From Corythucha ciliata (Eukaryota; Arthropoda; Insecta; Hemiptera; Tingidae), in NCBI GenBank assembly GCA_038030265.1, contig CM075942.1, positions 14,280,029 through 14,344,028 of the forward strand: DNA of 64,000 nucleotides, read 5' to 3'. Position numbers and translations under genes: made by a program. This document shows positions 20,818-31,600 of the stretch, in pieces; the stretch's first letter is position 1; every line of letters starts with the position of its first letter. The notes beneath the pieces were generated by a model, which ran no database searches, was not told the DNA's origin, and saw only the letters and a program-made list of their open reading frames with translations.

Positions 20818-22570
20818 ATCCATGAAGAGACCGAAAACCCATTCTCCACCTATAGTGAAAGCCGATGGGACTTGAGCTAGGAGTAATCAAGAGAAAGCAG
20901 ATTTATTTGCGAATCACTTGTTTGAAACGTTTCAGCCGTATCCGACGCAGACTACAGAGGAAATTGTTACTCAGACGTACAAAACTGACGAGTATGAAAT
21001 ACATCCAGTCACGCTGAAAGAAATCAAGAGCGAAATAAAAGACAGCATCAACGCTAAGAAGTCCCCTGGTTACGACCTGATTACAGGTAAAGTAGTGAAA
21101 GAGCTCCCAGAAATAGCATTAAAGAAATTACTTCATATTATTAATGCTGCGTTCAGATTGAAGCATGTACCTTCTTAATGGAAGGTAGCTGAGGTAATAA
21201 TGATCCCTAAACCAGGAAAATCACCGAATGAAACAACAGGATATCGTCCTATATCTCTTCTACCAGTCTTATCGAAATTATTTGAAAAATTGCTATTAAG
21301 AAGGCTTAAGCCAATTATAGAAAACCGAAAACTAATCCCTAATCACCAATTTGGCTTCCGGCATCACCACTCAACGATCGACCAAGTACATCGAATAACA
21401 AATGTGATCGAAAAAGCGTTAGAAAACAAACATATTGCATCTAGCGTGTTTCTGGATGTTGCTCAAGCCTTTGATAAGGTGTGGCACGAAGGGCTTGAAT
21501 ACAAGCTACACAGGGACCTCCCTAGACAATATTATCTGCTGCTAAAGTCGTACCTGGCCAATAGACACTTCAGGGTGAAGCAAGACGACAAATACTCGGA
21601 CCTAAAGCCCATATCAGCGGGAGTACCTCAAGGCAGCGTTCTCGGACCAGTCCTCTACTTATTGTACACAAGGGATCTACCTTCAAGTGACGATGTCACT
21701 ATTGCCACATTCGCCGATGATACAGCCATCTTGGCTGTTGGAGAAAACGTTGAGCAAGCTACAAGGAAACTGCAAACAACTGTTGACAAGGTTGTCAAGT
21801 GGACTAAAACATGGAGAGTGAAGCTAAATGAAAACAAATCAGCTCATGTGAATTTCACCAACCGCAAAATTGCCACCCTGGACGTCAATATTAATTCGAG
21901 TAAGGTTCCGTATGCTGAGTCAGTAAAATATTTAGGTATGACACTTGACTCCAAGCTGAATTGGAAGAAGCACCTACAAAAGAAGAAAGAGGAGCTCAAC
22001 ATCAAGTTCAGGAGTATGTATTGGCTAATGGGAAGGAAGTCCCAATTAACTCTACACAACAAAATTCTCATATATAAACAAATTCTGCGGCCTATTTGGA
22101 CGTATGGAATACAGCTTTGGGGCTGTACTAAGAAAACAAATGCTAAAATAATCCAAACCTATCAAAACAAGGTGCTGCGCAGCATTGTGAACGCGCCATG
22201 GTACATGCGGAACGATGACATTCATCGCGACCTGAAAATGGAAACTGTTGGCGAAACCATTGCCAAATTCGCTCGGAAGCATCAAAGACGCCTCCTCAAA
22301 CATAAAAACCCAGAGATGTCGAATATCCTGAATAATAAGAACGAACTCCGGAGACTCAAGAGAAATAAACCATCGGACCTCGTAGTGTTGTGTTGACGTT
22401 TGTAGTGCGTGTGAACCTGGTGCACTAAATTAATTATAATACAAACAAAGGATGTGACTTGTTGAATGACTATCCTAATAGTGAACTAAGTTATGAGATT
22501 TGATATTGCTAGATGAACTATGATTTTGCTTAATTTGTTCAGTTGCAATAAAATATCACGGAAAAAAAAA
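20818..22570 (+). mobile_element. 5'-truncated jockey-clade non-LTR retrotransposon (~1.75 kb)
   Basis: The insertion is bounded by 15-bp direct repeats. It encodes the reverse transcriptase and C-terminal part of a jockey-type ORF2, then a 3' untranslated region with AATAAA near 22547 and a terminal tract of ten A at 22561-22570. The endonuclease half and ORF1 are missing, the usual result of target-primed reverse transcription stopping early. It sits in the spacer between the TBC1D9-like gene and LIN37. Confidence 0.9.
20819..22396 (+). pseudogene. Reverse transcriptase fragment of the jockey-like element, two nonsense codons
   Basis: One reading frame runs from about 20846 to the stop at 22394-22396. 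It is broken by TGA at 20873-20875, where relatives typically carry W in a KADGTW-like motif, and TAA at 21176-21178. The longest intact part is 398 codons from 21200. RT motifs are visible: 'FLDVAQAFDKVWH' (catalytic D), 'GVPQGSVLGP' and 'FADDTAIL' (catalytic DD). The C-terminal part has the 'PIWTYGIQLWGC' stretch typical of the clade. Only point stops and no frameshifts suggest a fairly recent, dead-on-arrival copy. Confidence 0.9.
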
Positions 22571-22585
22571 ACTTTAGTTCAGGAA
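22571..22585 (+). repeat. Right 15-bp target-site duplication of the jockey-like LINE
   Basis: Exact copy of 20803-20817, immediately following the ten-A tail. Confidence 0.85.
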
Positions 22586-23190
22586 GTAACAAAAAATCCC
22601 TTCCGAAAAAGAATTTAATTATTTTACGCGGGCGTTGTATTTATTTTGGCTGTCTCTTCAAAAGGTTCAAACAACAAAAAAGTCCCGACCACACAAAAGT
22701 TCCAACCCTAAGAAAGATCTGACCAAATATGGGCCTGTTCTCGTCCCTTACCGCTTGCGAAGGAAATTTAAAATTTCCCTGAGACTCTATTGAGTGAGGC
22801 AACTCATACAAATTTGAATATAACTAAACGGTTTGCTTCTCCATGTAAAACGTCAACAAATCCTTCCCAGAAAATTGGTACTACCTGAACATTAACCGGA
22901 AAATTAGCCCGAACATTCGTATAAGAAATTAACGGATTTTTCTTTCATCAATAAAGAAGATATTTGGCCGAAAAAATCTCCAATTTTGCTTCCCAATAAC
23001 TCACATGGGACGATATTGCTTATTTGACCATGAAATCGCCCCAACTCATTGATCCAAGGTCCAAGGCCTATGTCGTAGAGTTACTACCGGTGAAACTACA
23101 CAATCATGAGGCCTCTCAGTCCCTACAAAATCGAGGAATATCAATTTGCGTAGCGTTAAATTATGGATTTTGCTCAATTTTAGCCACTAA

Positions 23191-23410
23191 TTTTTTTATT
23201 TTTTCGTCGGGGGCGCCGGGCTTTGAACCCGTCAGGCGCCTATAAGCCTCCCTTGGGCTCCTACGCCATACCCAGATCTAACTGTGCACTTCACACCCGT
23301 AGTACTACGCGGACGTTTCGGTCGGTGCGCGGTTTGTTGAACGCACATCGCCGGGAACGCCCACACGAAGCCGAGTGTGCCGTGTCACAGCTCGCCGCAG
23401 CCTTATAGTG
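23191..23410 (-). mobile_element. SINE-like insertion with tRNA-type promoter boxes, flanked by 15-bp repeats
   Basis: A GC-rich 220-bp block interrupts motif A. On the minus strand it has an A-box-like 'tggcgtaggag' and a B-box-like 'gggttcaaagccc' about 40 bp apart, then a terminal A-rich tail (the T-rich run at 23191-23204). The 15-bp word 'aattttagccactaa' stands exactly on both sides (23176-23190 and 23411-23425). This fits a retroposed pol III transcript, but the tRNA-like boxes lie near the 3' end rather than at the 5' end as in ordinary SINEs. Because the host DNA is itself repetitive, the 15-bp match could be coincidental. Confidence 0.6.
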
Positions 23411-24540
23411 AATTTTAGCCACTAAGTTGACTCCAGAAATCGTGAATTGGTGTTCTCTCAATGCAAATGAGACACTGTTCTCTCTAATTTAGCCGCAAAT
23501 TAGCGGATTTCTTAATTTCAGCAGAGAATTAGCAATTTTTTTACTTTTAGCCATGAATTAGCGCTTAAATTTTAGCCATTTTAGCGCTTTTCATCATTAT
23601 TAGGCGCGATTCAGCGCTTTGTCTAAATTTTAGCAGCGAAATGTCCATGTTTTTAGGCACGAATTAATGATTTTTGTCAGTTTAAGCAGTGAATTAGTCA
23701 TTTTTCTCATTTAGCCATTTATAATCGCTTCTTCTCAATTCTCAAGTTTCCTCCAGAAATTGCGAATTTGCGTTTTCTCAATTTTAGCTGTGAATTAGCG
23801 CTTTACGTATCTCAATTTTCGCCACGAATATTCGCTTTTCTCAACTTCAGCAGTAAATCAACGATGCCTTCCATCTAGAACTACGAATGAGTGCTATGTA
23901 CCTTTCAAATTTAGCAGAGTATTAGCGAATTCTTCACTGCACCTTTTCCTCCATTTTAGGGGTGAATTAGCACTTTTTCTCCATTTTAAAAGCGAATGAG
24001 CGCTGTTTCTCAATTTGAGCAGTGAATTACTAGCGATGCATTCACATTTAGCCTCGAATTAGCGTTTTTAGCAGCGAATTACACATATCGCTTACATACA
24101 CATATATTAGCGGCGAATTGGTGACGTAGTCACATAATAGCAACGAATTAGTACTTTATTTCCATTTTAGCCTGGAATTAACGCTTTTTTTCAAATTTAG
24201 CCGTAAAAGCGCCTCCAGAAATCGTGGTTTGGTGTTTTCTTAATTTTATCTTTGAATGATCGCTTTTTCTCAATTTTAGCGGCGGATTCCCATTTTGGCA
24301 ATGAGTCAGCGTTTTTACTCTAGAAAATTAGCGATGTTTCTCAATTTAAGCAGTGAATATTAGCGTTCTCATTATAGCCACGCACGAATTAGCACTTTCC
24401 GTCAACTTCAGCAGTAAATCGGTAATGTATTTACATTTAGCCATTAATTAGCGCTTTTTCTCAATTTCAACCATGAAGGTCTCCCCAGAAATCGCGAATT
24501 GGCGATTTATCAACTTTAGCTTTAAATGAGTGCAGATGTG
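23411..24540 (+). repeat. Motif A minisatellite, largest block
   Basis: About 30 degenerate units containing 'tttagccatgaattagcg' and 'ctttttctcaa' follow one another. Several units replace 'gcc' by 'gcag' or carry 'cctccagaaatcg' in place of the usual core, so a second variant unit is interspersed. It continues on the other side of the SINE-like insertion from about 23150. Confidence 0.8.
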
Positions 24541-24569
24541 CTTTTGGGCGCTCAGGTGTCAATATGCAA

Positions 24570-25030
24570 TCCCCCCCCCCCACCGAATCTCCGGGCGAAG
24601 AGCCTGGGCTATCTGGCAACCCTAGACCCTTATGTAACCTGAGAGGCGAACTCAATTCAGCTTGGTCTCAGGGACTGATAAACCGCGTGTGGCTCAGATC
24701 GGAAAACGTTGAAAAAATTAACCAAATTTTACGCCCACCTGAACTATGGAGGTTTTTTGGCGAAATGGGACGAAATAACGTATTTAGAAGGTTTCTCATC
24801 ACAGGGAATCCAAAATCTATGAATTGTCGATCAGACGAGTACGTGAAGGAGTTATCCCTGTGAATCCGGCGATTTTAGCTCATTTTACCCGTTTTGAATC
24901 CCCCCGCCCACAGGTGGACAGCTGCCATGTGATCATCAGCCCTGATGTCCAAAGAGAAATTCGGATGAAACAAACGTTCTAACCGAAACGCTCATGTTTG
25001 GCTACTTCGAGGGGCTCTGACAAAGCGAAT
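24570..25030 (+). repeat. Dispersed repeat family, copy 2 (diverged)
   Basis: It shares the order of the words 'ctcaattcagc', 'gggactgataaaccgcgtg', 'cagatcggaaaacgtt', 'acgcccacctgaac' and 'ggtttctcatcacaggga' with 11740-12400 and 32280-33010. It is the most diverged of the three and lacks some blocks. Confidence 0.6.
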
Positions 25031-25668
25031 TCAGCTGCATCAAGAGCAAAATTCAGCGCTGTTGATCTATTAAATTAGGGATTTTGCGTGGTTGGCTTAT
25101 TTAAATAACCAATTTCACCAGCTTGGCTTTCTGAAAGAACAATTTTAAGAATTTAACTCAATTGAAACATTAATTTCGCGGATCTGTCACTTCCAGAAAC
25201 CAGTTTCACGGGTGCCGAATAGCGCTTGTCCCCCCCCAACCTTCTTTTATCCTTCTAGAAGAATAGAACGTTGCATGATCTCAGCATCCCTCGCCCAGAA
25301 CTCCAGAAGCTGTCTGTCCAGCCAAGACCCCCCACCACACCACGCATGATGTGTAAAAGGTCAAGGAGCAGGAGCTTTTCTCCCTTCCCAGCCAGGTCTG
25401 GTACTTCAAAAAATTCTCTTTCAATTACAACATTTTAAAAACACGAACGCAATTTACCAAAACACTTAAAAAACCATAGGAAAAAATTGTCCAACTACTG
25501 GCGTGACTGCATCGCCCTGCAAAACATTAAAACATTTTCCTCGTTATTTTCGCTGCGCGAAAAACCTGACAGAGACCTGTTCCACCATCCGTCATTCCAT
25601 TTTTATCGGAACAAACGGCTGAGAGCAGGCACCCTCCCACCACCACAAACCAAAGGACAAAATATCGT

Positions 25669-28206
25669 TCAAATAAAATTTGAAAAAAAATGTACTGACT
25701 TGTCATAAATGCCCGTCAAAATTTTGAAGCTTTTCTCGTAGCGTTTTTCATTTTCTGCGGCCGCATTCAACCAACTTTTCCTCACTTTACCCCATCGAAT
25801 CAAATTATCGCCAAGGAGTTCCTCTTTGGAAGGCGGTTCTGCACCATTCTGAGGGGTTGCACACAAAAAATTGAGAAGACGGCGACATGGGAATGGTGAA
25901 TTGTTTGCCGGGGGAAGGGGGATCTTACGAGCGAGATGTTGTACTTGGAGTCGTGCTCCACAGGTTGTGGTACTTTTGCTTTTCGCGACTCGTCCGTGTG
26001 GGGAATCGGTGGAGGAAGTCGAAACACGTCTTGACTTTGTTCCTCCGACGGTTCAACTTCGTTCATTTCTTCGTCTTTGGATTCGGTGTCTTTCGTCTCC
26101 GAAGTAGCGTTTTCAGGTCTGTAACAGTAGTGGCGGTAGTGTGGATAATGTTATTATAAATAGCTCGGTGGAAACAAAAATTACGTACTCCTCGGGCTGA
26201 CGTTGTACACTGTACACAATTTGCGGTTGATTGATCATCCAAGCGCGACACATGGGGTACAGTGGCGTCGTCTCGGAGAATTGGGCTAAATCGACACTTC
26301 TGTCGAAAAGTTTCATTACGAACGGCTGGTGATTCCTCGCTGGTTTCTCTTTGACCAAGTTCTTCGTCACCTCTTTTTTGTGGCTGTAAAAAAAAATAGG
26401 CGGAAAAAAAGACGAACGTGTTATGTAATGAAGGCGACAAGCATCAATTTAAAAAAATGGGTCAGACGAAAGGTAAAGTGAAGCAGTTTTGCTCGCATAC
26501 AGGTGGGAAGGAAGGTGATGTCGAGAAAGGGCTGGGTCCAACAGCCAACCAGACTCAACATTATTTGCCTCCCAGATGTTGGAAGTTCTCCAGCATCCCT
26601 AGAATGTCCCCCACCAGCATCACCACAATGCATCACGTCATGTCATTTTGCGTACTCGTACGCATTGAATGCTCGATGAAACACCACCGACTGCACCACT
26701 GGGTAGGATAGTGCCAAAAAATCACCATCTACCCCCCCCCCCCCAGACAACTTTTGTCGAGCACTCCTCTACAGGCTCAAACAGACACGGATGGAATGCC
26801 TCTGTAATGAAGAGGCCCACCTGGTTGAAGATATGCTCAAGTCACTTAATTTCTTCCCAGTAAACGCGTCCAACCCCCTCTTCCCCGCAAAATCAATTTC
26901 AATAAGTAAGTTTTGACGTACTCGAGCCCCCACTCAAAATTTTCAAAAATTCACTAAAAAAACATTCTTGACTGATTTCAAAGTTTAACGTGAGCAATAG
27001 ACTTGTGGAAGAGCCCTCTTTAAGCAACACTAACTTTTGAAAAATGTGCAAGTTCCCCATTGTAAAGTCCCAAGTAGGACTTCAAATCTGGGAACGGGAA
27101 CGGTGAATGCCTCAAAAGCTATGGTGAAGTCCGGGAACCTTGCTCGCTCCCATTTTATCCACAAGAAGCGCGAAGTTCCCCCTCCATCCGTGGACGCGGC
27201 GTTACCCGTTCAACCTATACTTTGTCTGAACGAGCTAAAACTGGCTACACCGATCAAAATTTGGGTTTTTAATATACTAAACCAGCGAAATTCATTTTTG
27301 AGAGAGCCGAGTTTGCGAAATTCAAAGGAGCCAAATTCACCACTTAGGCCCGTATGCCAAGTCGTTCCTCGAATTTTCCTCAACCTCGAAGCTCCTTCAC
27401 AAACTGGAAAAATTATAAAATAACATGTGATTCCACAGTTTGCGAGGAAGGTTGGAGTCGAGGAAATTTCGAGGAACGACTTAGCACACGGGCCTTAGTC
27501 ATTCATTTACTCCCTCCCCTACCCCGTCCAATCCATAAGGCTCGGAGTGACCTTCACGCATCGCCTCTTCTCTGAAAGCGCCATGGCCTTGTCAATCCAG
27601 CATGGACCGAAGGGCAGTGGCCCCCAGCCGTCCCACCACACGTACTTATGACGCGACTGACGCGAGGCTTATTCACCACGCTCCCGTATGAGGCGCGTTG
27701 GTACCCCTCACCATCATGCACGGCTCTACTGCTCGAGTGCTCACGCCGTGATCCCCCTACCCTTCACAACCATCAGACCATCGACAGTGGGACTGAGGGA
27801 CGACTCTGCTGGCATTTTCGGCAGAGTACCTCGTATATAAGGAGACTGAAGGGGAGGCGGGAAGTGGATTTACCAAATAACCAACCAAACAAGCTACATT
27901 TTAACAAAGAATTTTCGGCTCCATGAACCCAAACGAAAACGCATCACCCACCCCTACGACGAGTACAGTACACTCACCTTTCATCCTCACTACTCTCAGA
28001 ATCTTCCTTCGGCGGTTTAGACAAACCCATAAGGGCACCCTCGAAGTTAACTCTCGCATCGTTCAGTTCATCTACCGAAACACACGAAAAAAGACATGCC
28101 TTCAGAGAAAAACGTAACCGCGACAAAAATACGACCACTCACCAGAAGAGGAAACGTCCGAGTTGGTTTTCGCAGATGTAGCTCGGGTCCTACGCTTTTT
28201 AACCAT
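25669..28206 (-). CDS. LIN37: LIN37, subunit of the MuvB/DREAM complex, 5 exons, 240 aa
   Basis: Exons in transcript order: 28143-28206, 27978-28071, 26189-26383, 25929-26118, 25669-25848 (723 nt with stop, all junctions GT-AG and in phase). The N-terminus is basic (MVKKRRTRA). The second exon carries the conserved helix with 'ELNDARVNFEGALMGL'. The third holds the family signature 'VMKLFDRSVDLAQF' followed by 'TPLYPMCRAWM', nearly identical to human LIN37. The fourth has 'DVFRLPPPIP' after an acidic stretch, and the last has the C-terminal tryptophan-rich helix 'IRWGKVRKSWLNAA'. Length is close to human (246 aa). LIN37 acts in the nucleus in the complex that represses cell-cycle genes in quiescence. 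It is divergent from NCBP3. Confidence 0.95.
26384..27977 (-). other. 1.6-kb intron of LIN37
   Basis: It separates the second and third coding exons. Visible contents are a C10 tract near 26735, a short motif-B patch at about 27235-27350, and the TIR element at 27347-27494. A GC-rich stretch at about 27520-27880 may be an old mobile-element remnant. No additional exon is needed, because the flanking exons join in phase. Confidence 0.7.
27347..27494. mobile_element. 148-bp MITE with TTA target-site duplication (PIF/Harbinger-like)
   Basis: The ends are inverted: left 'ggcccgtatgccaagtcgtt', right 'aacgacttagcacacgggcc', with the similarity continuing as 'cctcgaattttcctc'. TTA is found at 27344-27346 and 27495-27497. 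The G-rich tip and TTA duplication suggest PIF/Harbinger; no coding sequence is present. Confidence 0.8.
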
Positions 28207-28678
28207 TTTGGACCTGACAGAAATAAAATTTTTTAGGGCGTAAATCTAGCGAACTCGGAGTAAACAAACGGGGGCGGGACGTGAAAATACGTTTGATAGA
28301 AATGGTGCGAACTGAGATAGCAAAATTTAAATTTGTAATCGATTGAAATCAATTTTGGCTGTAGGACGGAATTGAGTGAAAATTTGAACACATCGTGAAC
28401 GTGCAGTGAACCAATTAACAAAAGATATGACATTACCAGCAAAATTAGGCGAAATTCAGTTTAAAATGCAGCGGATTTTACTAAGGCGAAAAAAACAAAG
28501 CGAGGGATAACAGTTGAAACCTAACCTAATCTAACCTGCTTCAGAATAACCTCCTCTTGTTTTCATTTCACTATTTTTATGAGTGTTGATCAGTCATTAA
28601 TCGCCGTAATATTAATAGCTTGGACTTAAATTCGAAGAAAGCGTAATTACTCGCTATTTAAAGTTAAATTTGTAATCG
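28207..28678. promoter_or_regulatory. Divergent intergenic region shared by LIN37 and NCBP3
   Basis: Only 472 bp separate the two divergent start codons, so the region should contain both promoters. An exact 17-bp direct repeat, 'ttaaatttgtaatcgat', occurs at 28327-28343 and at 28664-28680, the second copy overlapping the NCBP3 ATG. A 'cctaacctaatctaacc' stretch is near 28520-28538. No TATA box can be assigned with confidence. Confidence 0.6.
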
Positions 28679-31600
28679 ATGGATATAGTGAGTGGTTCTG
28701 CTGAACCTATGGACGTGAAAGAGGCGTCCGACATCGAGGACGGTGAATTGGTCGATGAGGACGACGAGCACGAGAACCGTAGTGAAAATGTCGTTTTTAA
28801 ACGGGAAGACGTTATTCTACACTCGGTAAGTGCAGCGATGAAATTGCTGGGAGGAAAGGCCGGGACGTAAATGTCGGTGTCTGTTTGTGTTCGATTTTTA
28901 TAGGAGGAGGAGAAAAGAAAGGTTCTTCGAGCGAAACGATTCGGACTGAGCAGCAATAGTCACATGGTGAAAGGTCGGGAGCCTTGGATGTCGGCACTCC
29001 ACAGAAGGTGAGACCTAGAAATATTTTGGGGAAGTTAATTTGTTTTAAGACCTCCCGTTGGCTCAAACATTTGTTCATCTGGTCACTGTAATTAGCGGAA
29101 AATGTGGGAAGATTGTCGTGGAGACAACACGTACCCCAGACACAATCACACGTGCACAATGTTTGATCTTTCAAATTCCTCGCTATAATTGACACCCAAA
29201 GGTTCCATGGATCCTAACTCCTAAGATGCATTTTTTGGGTTGAAAAGCTTTTTACAAGAAGAGGTACATTCCTGACATGCTAGGACACGACAAGAGAACC
29301 CAAGTCACATGCCCGACAGACTACACTATTCACCGTGGTCCTCTCGAAAAAGGTGATGATTCGTGGAAATCCAGAGGGAATCTGTCAGAGATGCGCCTAT
29401 GGCAATAACCACCATCAAAGCTACTGTCCATTCCTTTCTAAACAAAGTAAAACAAAGGCCAATAATCCCCCGCCTGGCCTGTAGCTGAGAGAATTGCGAA
29501 CGTTTTGACTACATAGGCATAGGAGAGTTAAAGGCTCAGATGGGTAGAATGAGCTGGGCCGAGATCCATATAGGGGGTGAAGAGAGGTTAATTATTGCAA
29601 TATTTCAGTACCTAATTAAAGAACAACAAATTAATATAATTGGACACAAGACGTTAGTGCAAATATGCCCTTGAAGGCCTTGTTCTTCCAGGAAAACTGA
29701 ATTTCGCGAGTTTGGCTCTTTCTAAATACAAATTTACGCTTTGGTGCTTCCAAAATTCAAATTTCATGCCTTTATCTCTTTCAAAGCCAATTTGGTGGTT
29801 TTTTTCCTCCAATAAAAAATCGTTTCACGGGTTTGACACTTTCTCTAAGCCAAACTTCTAAACGATTGATTTTTCTTAATTTTAGCCGTGAATCAGCGTT
29901 TTTCCTTCATTTAAGTCGTGGATTTGTCCGAACACAAGAGCGTTTTTTCTCAAATTTGGCCTGGAAGTTGTATCAGCAACGACGAATTGACGCATTTTCT
30001 TTTTTTAAATTTTTTAGTGCGCTTTTTCGAAATTTTAGTCAAGAATATCAGCATTTTTTAAACTATTACCCGCGTAATTGTCCCAAGAACAGCAAATTAG
30101 CGTGGCTTCTCAATTTTAGCTGCCTAACTACGTGCTGAAACCGGGAAATAGGGTTTTTTTCTCAATTTTAGACGTAGTAAGGCGAGGTTTTTTTGTGGCC
30201 TCCTCATGCGATTGGTCAAAGATAGCAGCCTATCGAGGTCGTTGTGCGCAGTAATTTTGTTATCGCAAAAACTTACTGCTCACAACGACCTCGATAGGCT
30301 GCTATCTTTGACCAATCGCGGTGAGGAGGCCACAAAAAAACCTCAACGACAAGGCACAAACGGGCCATTTTCGTCAGCGTCAACGGCCCCTAATATGGAG
30401 GCGTTTTTGGCTTGGGCTGATATAAATGTACTTGAGAATCGCCCACTTAAGCCCTCCGTATATTTGCGGCTAACATCACACTTGAAGCGCTTTCGTGGTC
30501 GGCTAAACCGGGTTCCATAATTACTAAAAAGAAGCCAGAAACTTGCGATTCACGAAAATAAAGACCAAAAGCTAGAAATTCGCGAATGCTTAACCCCGAA
30601 ACTCAAATTTTGGGAAAATAAAGACCAAGAAATTGACGTTTTGCGTTAGTAAAGACCTAAAACTTGCAACTTCCCGAATATTCAACCAGTAAACTTTTGA
30701 TTTCGCTCAAACTAGTGCACTCACAAATACTCAACTCTAAATGCTACAATTTTATCGCTGTTCGTCATGCCTAGTCATGCGGCCGGCTGGGCCAGGGTCC
30801 ACTCCTACTAAAAGAAAGGCCAAGAATTGAAAATTACTATTTTGTGGAAAAATATAGTCCAAAAACTTGCAATTTTGTGAAAACTTAGACGAAAAACAAC
30901 CATTTTTGCGAATGCTTACAATTTAGTACCAAAAACTCAATTTCGCAAGAATGAAGACAAGAAAATTTCAATTTCGAGTTACCAAAATTACAATTTCAAC
31001 TTGAAACTTTAAATTCCCGAATATTCGCCGGAAAACTTGCAATTTTGGGGATAATTATTCAGCTCCCAAAGGTTGCAATTTTGTGACTGACATCAGCTAT
31101 CGTGGGGGGTCTAAACCTCCCAACGTCATTCGCGTTCATCACTAAAAGCCAAGATTCATCTTCTTGGTTTTTCCGCCAGATTGAAGAAATGTATAGTTTC
31201 CTTCTAATACTTGTACGAGTATTGAAGGAAATGATAATGGGGGGGGGGGGATAGCTTCATGGTGCGGCAAAATGCTAGATCCGGGCCTGATTGCCTCATT
31301 CACAATTTTCCGGACTTAGTTCTTCCGGTTAATTAATATCCCTGATTTGAGGAGTGTACTGGCCACCGAGGGCAAATGCTCCAGGAAGACGCCGATATTT
31401 GTAATCATCTCCATAAAACCTATCGAATAAGACCAGTTTCAGGACTATGTTCTTCCGGTTAATTAAAATTTACCGAATTACGTGAGTTTGGCGAGCAACG
31501 GAGGGCAAATGCCCCAGGCAGACGGCGGCAGACGATCATATTCGTAATCAGCTCCATACCTTTCGAATTAGACTAGTTTGTGGACTATGTTCTTCTGGTT

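Larger units (their letters stand above)
22586..25668. other. Intergenic spacer between the LINE and LIN37
   Basis: It contains motif A (23150-24540) split by a SINE-like insertion (23191-23410), then a dispersed repeat copy (about 24570-25030) and inverted motif B (about 25040-25230). About 22600-23150 and 25250-25668 look unique, with no supported gene. The 3' end of LIN37 should terminate within the last few hundred bases. Confidence 0.6.

Noticed and set aside
28519..28540. Telomere-like 'cctaacctaatctaacc' words
   Set aside because: Too few and too imperfect for an interstitial telomere tract; the TTAGG-like pattern is not sustained.
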